DNA of 64,000 nt, from assembly GCA_011109175.1 (NCBI GenBank), contig RDEW01000031.1, positions 124,001-188,000 on the forward strand, in the 5' to 3' direction. The notes beneath the pieces are model-generated. The model worked only from the letters and a program-made list of their open reading frames with translations. It did no database searches and was not told the DNA's origin. This document shows, in pieces, positions 23,202-34,237 of this stretch (within the stretch, counting starts at the first letter, position 1; each line of letters starts with the position of its first letter). The DNA is from Dicyema japonicum (taxonomy: Eukaryota; Dicyemida; Rhombozoa; Dicyemidae). The position numbers and the translations under genes are program-made.

Positions 23202-23231
<30 letters not shown>
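20730..23231 (+). mobile_element. LINE with CCHC motif and restriction-like endonuclease, nearly intact, poly(A)-tailed
   Basis: Coding runs from about 20806 to 23163 with only two frame changes, near 21089 (one base extra) and near 22790 (one base missing). Blocks in order: GVDGLKPGHL, LTGLGKKDGGIRPIAIGN, FKLDLRNAFNSVR, GSGVQQGDPLGPLLFS, the intact catalytic NVWYLDDC (YLDD at 21704-21715), LDFLGCG, and GNLLDDEAVRIATSLRLGL. A CRCG...H....C cysteine/histidine motif lies at 22630-22680. After the second frame change come KRPDGMTTF, NLIWDATCVDTYSP, and FVPFAVETSG. RPDG plus WD and the CCHC motif match the restriction-like endonuclease module of R2/CRE-class LINEs. The exact clade is unassigned. 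It ends in about 25 A at 23207-23231. The 5' end is truncated or unclear; a 30-bp-spaced duplication of GCGTTACGTATCCTAT lies at 20741-20790. Confidence 0.85.
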
Positions 23232-23234
<3 letters not shown>

Positions 23235-23381
23235 AATTAGGAGAAAAATAACGATAAATAATGGAGTTAAGTACTATATGTTCGCATTTCTAATAACTAT
23301 TAGTAGTATCCAAAAGCTTTGTCAAGCGATCCCTAATATACAATTTGGGATTGGGGATTAATTCCTTGATCCGACATTAGC

Positions 23382-26070
23382 GTGGCGCATGCGGTTTACC
23401 TGTTGTTGTGTTGGCGCCCGGTGCAAGTTTTGCACAAAAAGAACCGTTTGAACTTCTCCACCCCTTTACGTCTTTTGGAAGGGTGGCCTACCAATTTCGT
23501 CGTTCCCAATTTGCTACTCCCGGCTGGAGACATCAGACTTAACCCTGGTCCTGATTCCACGTTGGTCATTCTCCAACTCAATGTCAATGGAATCCGTAAT
23601 TAAAGTACTGGAGCTACATTCCCTCTTGGCCCGTTTGAAAGTGGACATTGCCATTATTCAGGAATTCTAAACTCTCCAGGTCATCCGCCACCCCACGCAT
23701 CCCTGGCTACAATATACTCCGAAAGGACCAGACATGAAGTCTCGGTGGAGGATTATTGACATATTTTTAGGGAGGGTCTTTTGTTCACCGATGTCACCTC
23801 GTTTGTATCTTCTCTTTGCGAAGGAGACCCTATTCTGGAGCAAATTTATATTGAAGTTCCTTTCTCACCCTCAAGACGTTTTACACTGTGCAATATTTAT
23901 ATCCCACCTCAGAGTTCGTCGACTTAAAGATCTGGTATTATGCGGCGACCTAAATGCCAAACATCCACTCTGGCTCCGGACACAATCAGCCTTTCATTAC
24001 TTAATGATTTGACTATCCTCAATGACCCGGACGCTTACACAAAGACCCCGACCCGCAGAAAGAACAGTCCAAATCCTCTGACCTGTTTCTCTGCTCTCCT
24101 TTCTAGGGCTGGATATATTTCATAAAATGTTCGTTATGGTTTCTCAAGCGACCATAACCTCATTGTGTTGAAACTTAGAAGGCTTACTTGTTCACTTTGT
24201 TGTTCTACAAAGTTCAAAAAATTATTTGAAGGCAGACTGGCAAGTTTTCAGGGCCTATGTGGACAATAGTCTGTTTTATCTTACTATGGATAATTGTACA
24301 GTAGAGAAGACGGCCAAGATTCTGTCTGCTATCGTTTTGAAAGCTGATAAATTATTTTATACCTCTCGCCTTACAAGATGTTCAATCCAAAGATTATTAT
24401 CGCAAATTGTGTCACTCATAAAGAAACGAGATGCGCTTGAAGAGAAACAGGACGCAGTTCAATAACTCCTTTAATTCTATACGTTCACTGAATATCAAAT
24501 TATCTGAACTTATCGAATTAACAAGAGACTCAAATAGAGCCGTCTAGTTGGACGACTGTCACAAAAACTCGTGCCACATTTTTGGAAAACGCTATAAGAA
24601 GAATCAATAGCCTTATCAATGAGGAGGACTGCGGTACTGAGGCCGTTACCCGCAACGCTTCGGAACCCACTCGCATACTTGCAAACAAGATTATAAGTAC
24701 TACGTACCGATCAGTCATAAAGATTTACCATACGCTACCTAATATAGGGAGAATTCCCTGATTACGCCAATTCTAAAGCCTGGAAAACCAAAAGACGTTC
24801 CCTCTTCTTACCGCTTCGTCTCACTAACTTGTGTTTTTTTTCAAAAGTGCTGGAAAAAACTTGTATTAATGCATATCTCTCCGTTCTACAACTACCAAAA
24901 TTTTAACATCAGGGCAGACCGTTCTACACGACTCATTTGGGTTCTATCTCACAGTTTATTACTGACGGCTTCAACATGAGAACACACTTACGGACGGCCT
25001 TAGTATCCATCGATATGCAGAAGGCCTTTGATTCTGTTCCGAGAAAACTCTTAACGCATAAGATTTTTAATTCGAACTTACATCCTAATTTCAAGCTTAG
25101 GCTGGAAAATTTCTTAACTGTGCGACGCAGAAGGGTCCGGATTGACAAACCACTTCAAAAGCAAGACTACTCCCCAATGGGGTCCTGCAAGGATCCCCTT
25201 TATCTCCTCTCCTTTTCAACCTATTTCTACATGACCTACCTACTACCAATGACCAGGACACTATGTTTTTATCCTATATGGACGACTTAATTATCGTTGA
25301 CAGAGATAAATCTTCTTCCGTGGCTGAAGCAATTGTTTAGTCACGCCTAAAACCGGGTATGTGACTGGCTATCTGCAAATATGTTATGTGTCAGCATCTG
25401 AATCTCATTTCACCATTTTCATTACTGATAGAATATTTAAGGATAGACTCGAACTGTTTTTGGAGATACTTCTATTCCTTCCTCTACGCGGACCCAGAAA
25501 ATCGTTGGGGTAGTTTTCGACTCTCTGATGACGTTCTCGAGTCATGTAAAGGAGGTGCTTGCCAAGGATCTTCGGAAATAGAACATTTTTAAAAGCGATC
25601 ATAAAGAAGAGCTTTTCTCCCCTGCTGCTTGCGTCAACAAGGTCTACCAACAAGTCATTGTTCCTACTATTGAATATGTTTGCTCCGCCTGGAGATTTGC
25701 CATTCCCTTTTCGAGAATTGATCGTTTGAACTCTCTCTGGCGGAAAATTATGCACCACACTGACATCTCCATTGGCGGCCTCGTTTCTGATGAGGCGACG
25801 TTGAAGAATAGCCAGGGTTTCCTACGTTTTTGCAAGGAACTGAGAAACCCATTCAAGGAAAAGGTGGCCCATGCAGAGGAAATTCGGTCGATTATAAAAA
25901 AGTGCACGCCGATTGAATTCATATGCAGAAGGAAGAGAAGGCGCTTCTGGAATGCGTTTGGGTCATCAAAAGATCAGGCGAAGAGAGTTCGGATGTGTTG
26001 GAGCTGGGATCACCTAATTAGTTAGTTTTGACCTATCTTTCTTGGTGGTCTTGGAGTTAAACAAATACAA
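23382..26070 (+). pseudogene. Jockey-like LINE (endonuclease and reverse transcriptase), multiply frameshifted
   Basis: An N-terminal frame (23382-23603) carries LLPAGDIRLNPGP, a 2A-like motif (GDIRLNPGP, 23526-23552), directly before an endonuclease start VILQLNVNGIRN. KVDIAIIQE follows in another frame. Later come LCGDLNAKHPLW (about 23935), SDHNLIVLK (about 24150), MQKAFDSVPRKLL (about 25015), the catalytic YMDD (25275-25286), PTIEYVCSAWRF (about 25665) and a basic C-terminus RRKRRRFWN (about 25930). The 3' end is GGGATCACCTAATTAGTTAG plus a TTTCTTGG... tail to about 26070. Many stops and frame changes make it inactive. It begins about 150 nt after the poly(A) of the preceding LINE. Confidence 0.75.
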
Positions 26071-26074
26071 TTGG

Positions 26075-26520
26075 GAGACGTCCAAAACCGAACAACTTGG
26101 ACTAGATTCTTTTCACCGAAGACAACTTAGATCCTTACTAGGGCAGAATTGGCCAACAAGAATAAACAAAGAATTACTATATAATAGATTGTACGGGTCC
26201 ACTGAGTCTCAAAATTGTTAATATGCGTTGGAAACTATTTGGAAATATCTTACGAATGGACTTGGGTACTCCAACTAACATAGCAATGGAGGATTACTTC
26301 ATAAAACAGGGACCTTGTTTCCGTGGATGTCGCCGTGTTACACTTCAAGAAACACTTGATGAAGATCTTAAGCTTGTGAACAGAAGTCTAAAAAGAGGTG
26401 ACGATCTAAAGAGTTGAGGAAACTTTCTTACGATCGAAGAGGTTGGTTCAGAGGATTGTTTCGAATGCTGCACGAGTAAAATTATAACTATCATGGTTCT
26501 ACGCATGTTGCCTTAATAAT
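26075..26520 (+). pseudogene. RTE-like LINE 3' fragment
   Basis: Same family as 9544-10345: LDSFHRRQLRSLLGQ near 26100, AMEDYFIKQGPCFRG near 26285, then DEDLKL and a decayed end. Tail ACTATCATGGTTCTACGCATG then TTGCCTTAATAAT. It abuts the tail of the preceding jockey-like element. Confidence 0.65.
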
Positions 26521-26522
26521 AC

Positions 26523-28100
26523 AGTCCAACCTCGTTATGTGTGGAAACCAAAACTGCGGGAAAAACCTTGATTTTGGGGAGATTTTATCATTGAAATTTC
26601 TTTTAATAATAAACCCCCAAATGGGGAAAACTAGTAACGAAATACAGCTCGACCTCGTTCTGGGGAAACACAAACTACGGATAAACCTCAATTTAGTTGT
26701 GATTTATCATTTGACTTGTGATATGAATTTTTATTAATAAAACCCCAAATTGGGAAAATTAGCAACGAAGTTTAAACCCAGTTTTATTTAACCAACGAAA
26801 AAGTTAATATCTAGCAATCAACAACCATCCTCGCCAGCCTCCTAGCTAGGTTCGATTCTGGTTACTAAAACAGCTCCGAGAGCGAATTGAGTCATCTGCC
26901 CATATGATATCTGCTAGCTCTCCTCCTATATTCCAGTGTCAGGCTCTCTAGGGTCCGCTTTAATACAGTGGCTAGATCTTCCTATCTACCGCTAACTGTT
27001 TTTGGATGACCCTTGTGGTACTTGTTGCAATTACTTCCCAGTTCATTACGATTGCAATAACGAGGACCTTGAAACCAAACATCTGACCTATCTCATTTGC
27101 AATGATGTCATTACAATGTTTTTAATGTAGTCAAACAGGAAACTCCTGAAAATTTTCTTAAACTAAGCAGATATTGTGCATTACGAAAAAAATAACAAAA
27201 TAACGTGAAAATGACAGATTTATTTATCAAAAAATAAAAATCTAATGATTCATTTTGTTTTTAATATGTCGCCTGATCTGTTATAACAATATTAAATAAA
27301 CCTCTATGTGGTTGTTCTACAAAATTTGAGTAATTTTACCTTGTTTTTATATGGAGATTCAAATCTGTTCAACTTGGGGGTTGGATTAGTCCCATAATCC
27401 TTTAAAACTCGTATCTAAAATTATTCACTAAAAATATTTCACTCCCAATTGAAAAATCATATTTTGATTATGAATGTTCATTCTTTTGTTCATCCGCTTA
27501 AAATAAGCTGAATTTAGATTGGTGGAAAAAAAATTCAGATCAAAATGATCTGCATCTAAGTTTTTTAGCGTACTTTATACAATATTATCTGAAACATTTG
27601 AAATATGTTCTACGTCAATATCCTCTGATGATCGTGGAAAAACATCATCGAACTCTCACTTTCTATGAAATTAAAAAATAATAAACTTTTATGCTCATTA
27701 ATGACTGTGTTTATTCCAGAAACTCCTCTCATTTTTATAAATGGAGTTTCATTTATAGAGAATGAATCGTTATTTCAAACGTTATTTAATGAATTTTTTT
27801 CCAGTTTTTAGTTGATTGAAAATTTCTTGTCATTGATTAAAAAAACACATGTAAAATATTCATGAATAACGGCAAAATATATTATATATTTCCGACATGA
27901 GTAAAAATGATTAAAGCCACATTAAGTATGACATCTGACAGCGTTTGACAGGGGATGTGTAGCCAGCATAGGACGCGACATAATACATTTATTATAAAAG
28001 TAAATTTTCAATATTTTTATTTAGCTTTTAAAAAGACCATCATTTTTTGGGAAAACCTCAAATTGGGGAATTTTTGCCCCATTTCGGGGTCGAACTGAAA
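26523..28100. mobile_element. Possible pogo/Tigger-like DNA transposon remnant
   Basis: The left end CAGTCCAACCTCGTTATGTG resembles the inverted-terminal-repeat style of pogo/Tigger elements. Reading inward on minus from about 28098, the right end is CAGTTCGACCCCGAAATGGG. A second left-end-like sequence, CAGCTCGACCTCGTTCTGGG, starts near 26645, making a tandem duplicate of about 122 bp (26523-26644 and 26645-26770; both units end near GGGAAAA...AGCAACGAAG or AGTAACGAAA). The interior (27000-28000) has no transposase I can read. Flanking TA duplication is not clear on the right. Confidence 0.35.
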
Positions 28101-28674
28101 TAACACTATCATATAAACAAAATGTCAAATATACTAATTTAGCTTCCACATGTGCACATGAGACTATCATCCGGTCATTCACATCATAACATTTGTAGAT
28201 TGAATTCCAATAACTCTTGTGAATAGAGAATCCCTGGCCATAGTAATGAGATTCTATCGTATGAGGATGATTCGGTAGTCATTATGTAACTCATCTAGTC
28301 CACACGTAACTTTCGTATCTTGAAAGCACTCAATAGTGGTACTATAGTATTCACGTCCAGGAATGAGATTATTCATTAGGAAATATCGTTGACATTAAAT
28401 GACAGAACGGTAAAATCCTCTGATAGCCTTATATGTGATCAAGACTTCGTGCAATTGAGTCGCGTAGCGATTAGTTTTCCAAATCGTCACGATTAGTTTC
28501 TAGTAACTCAACCAAAATTAACGTAGCGATTAGTTTTCCAAATCGTCTAACATTAACTCTACGAAATTATTATTGTCAGGATTGCTAAAAACCAACAAAT
28601 TAATATATAATTGAAAAAAAATATTAAATTAGTTTTAAAATAAATTATTAATTTATTATGATTCATGTGTGACG
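28101..28674. other. Spacer and presumed upstream region of BRPF
   Basis: A short direct repeat GCGTAGCGATTAGTTTTCCAAATCGTC-like word (shared about 24 bases at 28460-28490 and 28520-28550) is present. No gene seen; the BRPF promoter or trans-splice acceptor should lie near 28600-28674, but no defined element is recognised. Confidence 0.4.
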
Positions 28675-30831
28675 GCAGTTTTCAATTAGACGAAGACCAA
28701 TACAGGAAACAAATTCAAAAGAAAAATCCACCATATCATTGTCCTCTTCAAGGATGCAGGACGACATACAACAGCTTAGAAGGATTTAAAATGCACTATA
28801 AAAATATTCACAATCTGGAAATTGGTAGATAAATTTATATTAATTTAAAAGAAAAGCAAAAAAGATTTAAAATTAATCCCGATAATGTAAGGACAAGAAT
28901 GACCTTTGAAGAGTCTCAGCGATTTGTAGAATTTGATTGTTCTGGAACATTAAGGAGGGTAAGCATCTTCGACGAGCTGCCTTTGAAATTGACTGGCGAA
29001 CCGAAAGCAATTTTTAAAATAAAATTTTTTAGAAATTAAATTTTGTCATTCCGAAGATCTCAGTTGAACCTGTGGAACTGTATAAATATGAGAAAATGTC
29101 AAATCTTCATTACGATATTGATGAGCAGGTTTATTATGGTCTGAAATGACAGGATTTGTGTTGGTTAAAAATAATGAATGACAAGGGCGTGGAAATAAGC
29201 GAAGGTGAGTTCAGGCGAGTAATGGAATGGCTGGAGAAGGAGTGCAAGGTATAATATTTAACAAACCTGCAGAGAGGGTCGTCAAATGCTTACGGAGAAG
29301 ATGCATTCTGTGCGGTTTGTATGGAGGGAAGCTCATGTTGCACAAATTCAATCGTATTTTGTGACCGTTGTAATTTATCCGTTCATCAAGACTGTTATGG
29401 AATTCCTCATATTCCAGAAGGTCCTTGGATTTGTAATTATTGCCTTGAAATGCCTGACTCCACTCCCACGTGTTGTCTCTGTCCAAATCAGGGTGGTGCT
29501 GTTAAAAAGTGTATGGAAAACGACAGTTGGGCTCACATTCTTTGTGCACTGTTTATTCCCAATATTACCTTCGGAGATCATACTCTTATGCAACCGATAA
29601 AAGGTGTTAACGGAAGTTTTCGACGGCTCACGTGCTGCATCTGTAAATCAAAAGACGTCGGAATTTCGATTCAATGCTGTAAGGGATGTTGCTTCAGAGC
29701 ATTTCACGTCACGTGCGCTCAGAAATCAAACTTTACTCTTGAAATGAAAATTTCTGGCAGTTCTAATGTAAAGTTGCTTGCATTTTGTGACAAACATTCT
29801 ATCAACAGTACCCGGGAAAGTTCGCCCACAACAAGGAAATTTAGTATTGCTGTTCGACCCAAAGAGAACTCGAAATTTCCTCCGCCTTTGGTAATTCCTC
29901 AAATATCTCCAAGAAAGTATTGATGTAAATAAATATGCTAGAATTGATTTGATGAAATTGAAAATGCATGAAAAATACAAGGATGAAGCTTATTCCAAAA
30001 TATATTCCTATTGGACTATCAAACGGATGTGTCGCTCAGGAATGCCGCTGATTCGCAGACTTAGTTTATTAGACAGTAATTTGAATGTTGAACATGTTTC
30101 TCCAACAAAAGAAGCTTCTGACAAAAAAGAATCTTCTTCAAAATCGAATTCATTTGGAATTATCGTTAAATGCCGACATAATGCTGAAAAGCTGAGATTG
30201 TTGGTTGAGCTTGTAAAGAGAAGAGAAAAGCTGAAATTTGACCTTGTTTTTTTAATTTCTCAGTTTTAGATTCAAAATTGCCAGAAAATATCCGAAGTTT
30301 GCCTACGACCTTCCTTCAATTTCTTTGCAAGTTTGCTAGAAAAACTCGTGGCCTTGGATTCCAAATATGAAATCTTAAAAATCCTGTAAATGTATGAGTT
30401 TTGATTTGACATTTATGCAGATTCCTGAATATCTTGAAATTATTAAAAATCCAATGGATTTTTCAACTATGAAGAAAAACTTAAAAAGTGGAAAATATTT
30501 AAATCTCAAAACCTTTTTATCCGATTATCGTTTGATTTTAAGCAACTGTTTATCTTTCAATGGTAAAAATACAATTTTTCACAGAGAAGCAAGTAAACAG
30601 CGTAAATTGGTTGCGAATTAAATTTATTTGTAGAGTTCTAGCATTATTAATGAAGCTGTTCGGTCTTATAAAAGCATTATGAGTCATGGCGGTTTTAAGA
30701 TAAGCAATGATATTATCCATCACTTACCTGAAATTGGTGATGAATTCACAAGTAATACAAATTTTGAAATTGAATCGATTACTCCGCAGAATCCCAAACG
30801 AAAATTAACTGATTATTTTCTAAATTCATGA
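28675..30831 (+). CDS. BRPF1: Peregrin/BRPF-type chromatin reader (C2H2, PHD-Zn-PHD, bromodomain), no PWWP
   Basis: BRPF proteins scaffold MOZ/MORF histone acetyltransferase complexes in the nucleus and read histone tails. The ATG at 28675 precedes a C2H2 finger (PPYHCPLQGCRTTYNSLEGF), as in animal BRPFs. The EPL-like VEFDCSGTLRRVSIFDELPL block follows, then YDIDEQDLCWL, then a PHD-zinc knuckle-PHD module (FCAVC...CYGIPHIPEGPWIC...CCLCPNQGGAVK...WAHILCALFIP...FHVTCAQ). A YWTIKRMCRSGMPLIRRL segment and a bromodomain core (IPEYLEIIKNPMDFSTM) come next. The frame ends at 30829-30831, shortly after the bromodomain, so the usual C-terminal PWWP domain is missing. Introns: 28825-28851, 29007-29032 (GC..AG), 29129-29152, 29249-29272, 29917-29941, 30246-30269 and 30610-30633. 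The junction near 30384-30420 is one base out of frame as I read it. Family assignment is firm; the symbol is by homology group. Confidence 0.9.
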
Positions 30832-30887
30832 AAATAATTGATTATTTCAATATTTTTTGTAAATAAATGATCTATCCTTTAGTTATT

Positions 30888-30891
<4 letters not shown>

Positions 30892-30932
<41 letters not shown>
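30892..30932 (-). repeat. Poly(A) tract on minus strand (41 nt)
   Basis: An uninterrupted run of about 41 T on the plus strand. Read on minus it is a poly(A) tail at the end of an AT-rich sequence starting above 30933, consistent with a poly(A)-tailed retro-insertion on the minus strand. The same kind of long A-tract ends the LINE at 23231. Confidence 0.6.
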
Positions 30933-30934
<2 letters not shown>

Positions 30935-31480
30935 TCAATTTTTATTAATATTCTTTTCCTTAAACTTTTTTTTCTTACCTTCACTTTTTGGAATACCTCA
31001 CATAAAATTATTTTATGTTTAAAATCGACAGCGTTTTGGAAATGACAATTTTATTATTTTAGGAAATGAATTATGCAAAGAGGATGCATTCTATCTGTTG
31101 ATTTAATTTGTGAGACTGTCATCCCACTGACTCTGCCGAACGGATTAAGCTGGATAAATATTCTGCGTTTGAGTACCGTTTCGTCCAATCGCGTTTGAGA
31201 CTTGATGTGTCTGTCACTAGAGGTGTTTTTGGAAGTCCTAGCTCTTTAAGTTGAAAGATTTTCGGGAGCGGCGTTAGTTCCTTGGACGCATCGGAATTGC
31301 TATCATTAACGGGAATTCTCACTGTCTCATGGCAGCTGGTCTCTGATTTGTTTCTTTCTAATAATAAATTTGAAATTTGTTTATTTCTGACAGCTCTAAA
31401 ATAAAAAAATTGAGGAAAAAGTCAAAAGATATTTGTCTAATTACTCCGGATATGTCTGAAATGTTTTATCGAGTTCGCCA
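30933..31480 (-). other. Possible poly(A)-tailed retrocopy, unassigned
   Basis: A minus-strand frame of 67 codons (31119-31322) lies upstream of the poly(A) tract. It contains LPKIFQLKELGLPKTP and WTKRYSNAEYLSSLI. No family recognised; it could be the C-terminus of a LINE or a processed host mRNA. Confidence 0.35.
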
Positions 31481-31489
31481 GTCGGATTG

Positions 31490-31720
31490 AAACGTATCCT
31501 TTCCAAGTATTCTCCATTTTGGAACCCGTTTGTTGGATTAAGAAAGAAAAAGATTATTTTAGGATACCGGCCAGGTATTGGGCGTCTCTTGAGTTAGGTG
31601 AATCTAATGACGTCTCTAGGAATTGAATAAGCAAAGAGCAGATTAGAAATCTTTCGACCAGCAGGTTGTGAGTAAGAATCGAATCCACAGGTATACTTAT
31701 CATCAGTATTGACATGCCCT
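31490..31720 (-). repeat. SINE-like repeat, family C, degraded
   Basis: Contains GGTATTGGGCGTCTC, a TTAGGTGAATCTAATGACG block and a reverse-complement B-box-like GATTCGATTC near 31675. Matches the order of other family C copies. Confidence 0.4.
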
Positions 31721-32178
31721 GGAATAAATTGATGAAATCAACTCAGATACATCGAAAAAACGTTACCAGTTAAAAATTGATTAAAACGTATCAAATTCCC
31801 AAGATTGTAGGAGCAGATAGTCCTCCCAATATCAAATACAATTTTATACAGAACCAACGAAAAAAGATGAATATATTAATCCTTGCAGTAATGATAATCT
31901 CTCCTATGAAGTTTGGGAGCAAATAATCCATATTTAATGCCTCTTGACACTGAGCGTCACCTAAGACAAGTGGATTACATAAATCACTCAGTAAATCGAA
32001 AAATGATAGGAAAAAGTCGATCATCCAATAGATAATTAATTAAAAAAACGCTTTTAGAAATGTTTGAACAACAAAAAATTAACTAGCCATTAATCTAACC
32101 TTCGATCAACTCATTTCTTGTTTTCAATAAGCAGAATGACAGTTATTGACTTCATTACTTCAAATAAATACATTTTCC

Positions 32179-33283
32179 TTACAGTAGATTTTCCATAATA
32201 GAAAAAAGAACTCCGTAATTTACTTCTTTATAAATTTCAACCTGTTGATTCTGAATTTGAAGCTTTCTCTGTGTCTCCTGTAATTGTACTTTTAGCGAAT
32301 CCACTAAATAGAATACTAGATCAAACATTTTTTATTTTTTTGATCAATAAGATTTTGAAGTTGTTTCATTCTTTCTTGGCAAGGCTGGGAGACTAATTTT
32401 GTTAAAATAAAATAAAAACACTTAAATTTCTATATTTTCTAAAATTATCTGCAATTTCCTTTAAATTTTCGACAATTTTTGAACTTGGCTTTAAAAAAAT
32501 AAAACTTGTTGCAAATCTGAGAATCCAAAGCTTTGTTCGAACTGATCTTGACATCTTCAATATTGTTTTGTCGAGAATTCCACGTTTGATTCACTTCTTT
32601 AAATTAAGGTTTAAAAAGTCTAATTTTCGAATTTCAACAGATTGTTCATCTAAATAATATTTTTGCAAACCTTTTTTATTCTGTAAGGATAATTCAGCTT
32701 TTTTAAAGTGGTTATAAACTAATATCAACATTAGAGTACGTTTAGTGTATTCTGAAATTAATTTGTCTAATTTTTTATTTAGAATTTCTATCTTCATTTC
32801 TAAATTTGGTGGTTCTATTTGAATTTAACATAATTCCAAACCTTTGGCAAGTTCATTTATTAATTTTTTGAGTTCGATGAGTTTACCATAAGCGATATGA
32901 ATTAATTTACCGCCATTTAATTGAAATTCAAAATAAGTATAAAAATAATTTAAAAATAATTTTATATATAAATAATTTTGTTAATAAGCGAAAAAATATG
33001 ACCCTAAAATTTTATCAATGCCAATGTTTTCAAAGAGTAAGGCTACTCTTTGTGCATCCTATGAGGTTATTTTTTTCTTTCTATTTGCAAAATAGGTTGC
33101 AATATAATTGGAAAAATAAAACGCTTCCCTCTTAGGTAAACTTCTAATGAAGTTATTTGTTGTCTCCATGTGAGAAATTCTTCTTGGAGCTGATTTTTCA
33201 TCTAAATTTAAAGACGTTTCCTTCAGATGATAGGATATTTCGTAGAATTCAAGATATGGAAGGTGATATTTTGTATCAGACAT
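32179..33283 (-). CDS. Unrecognised coiled-coil protein
   Basis: The frame opens at 33283 (earlier starts not excluded). A GC..AG intron of 30 nt (33059-33088) bypasses an in-frame TAG and joins FSNYIATYF to DAQRVALLFENIGIDK. Later exons carry long heptad-like segments: KLIELKKLINELA, EILNKKLDKLISEY, IVENLKEIADNFRKY and, at the C-terminus, RMKQLQNLIDQKNK / LDSLKVQLQETQRKLQ. It ends at 32179. Short introns (for example 27, 29 and 23 nt) fit at several junctions; one junction near 32510 is unclear. The build (a compact N-terminal domain followed by coiled coil) suggests a cytoskeletal, kinetochore or ciliary subunit, but no specific family is recognised. Confidence 0.5.
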
Positions 33284-33289
33284 TGAAGC

Positions 33290-33750
33290 GTGTTAATGAA
33301 AGTCTGGGCGCTTCCACAAGTCCATTAGTGTTATTGTTGGTCCTGGATAGGATTTGATTGATATATCAACAAGCTGGTCAGATGAGAAGTGCCAAAACTC
33401 TGATCCATCCAAGAGGTGAAAATGTCCGAAAGGAATTGTGATATTATTCGTCGGGAATCTCTATAGAGGGTTTCCTCTGAATCATATCTCGTCCAAGAGG
33501 GGACGCCGTCCAACTGGGCGCTTCTTTTATTCAACAAAGAACCATAGTGTTATTAAGAAGATTCACGATTTATAGCTTATAGAGACTTCTGAGCGGGTAT
33601 CAGGGTGCCTTCCCAAGAGATATGGTGTTCTGGTTCTGTACTTTCCGTTTAAGATAGGAGCTATCATACAATTTTTGTGTTCCTTATTTGAATAATTCCG
33701 TTGAGACTGTACAGGAACTGAATATAATAATAATACTTTTCACCAGAGCC
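33290..33750. other. Unassigned spacer
   Basis: Several short open frames; one region (33470-33540) looks like old LINE or SINE sequence. Nothing assignable. Confidence 0.3.
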
Positions 33751-33754
33751 ATAA

Positions 33755-34060
33755 TTTATAGCTCCGCATAGGCATAGTGGTTAGGTGTCGGGCAAAGTGG
33801 CTTAGGTTACGAGTTCGATTCTCGTTGCTGTTCACCTGGTGGAGGGTTCCACGCATCTACGATGCTAAAAGGGCTTGACGAGTGACGCCGTCATCAGTGG
33901 ACATTCACTGGGGAACTGGATAGTCTAAAAAGGACCCACAGACTAGAAAAAGAAAAAAAAGAATTGAAGATCATTCCTTGGTTCTACGATTAGTTAAAAT
34001 TAACTGTACTTTAGTTGAATAAATTGTGTGTCCTGCCTATGAGGAGGAACTGAATAATAG
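33755..34060 (+). repeat. SINE family A, near-complete copy
   Basis: Head GGCATAGTGGTTAGGTGTCGG, B box AGTTCGATTCT, body GTTCCACGCATCTACGATG, CATTCCTTGGTTCTACGAT and AATAAATTGTGTGTCCTGCC. Very similar to 8031-8371. The tail after CTATGAGGAGG diverges. Confidence 0.8.
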
Positions 34061-34237
34061 TATCGATGAATTCGGCTCTATATAAAGTAAGATAAATAAA
34101 ATTTAATTTAAAAATGTTATAATGAAATTTAATGCTAATTATTTTAATACAAACTTAACAGAGTTAGAGTAAACTAAGTTTAAAGCATATCATAATATTG
34201 CTTGCATGATAAAAATTAGAAAAACTCGAGGAATTGT

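Noticed and set aside
33059-33088. In-frame TAG in the coiled-coil gene, suggesting stop-codon reassignment
   Set aside because: A 30-nt GC..AG intron in phase removes the stop; other genes here use TAG, TAA and TGA as normal stops.
32179-33283. NUF2 or HAUS-family subunit
   Set aside because: Coiled-coil layout is similar but no diagnostic motif of either family could be seen.
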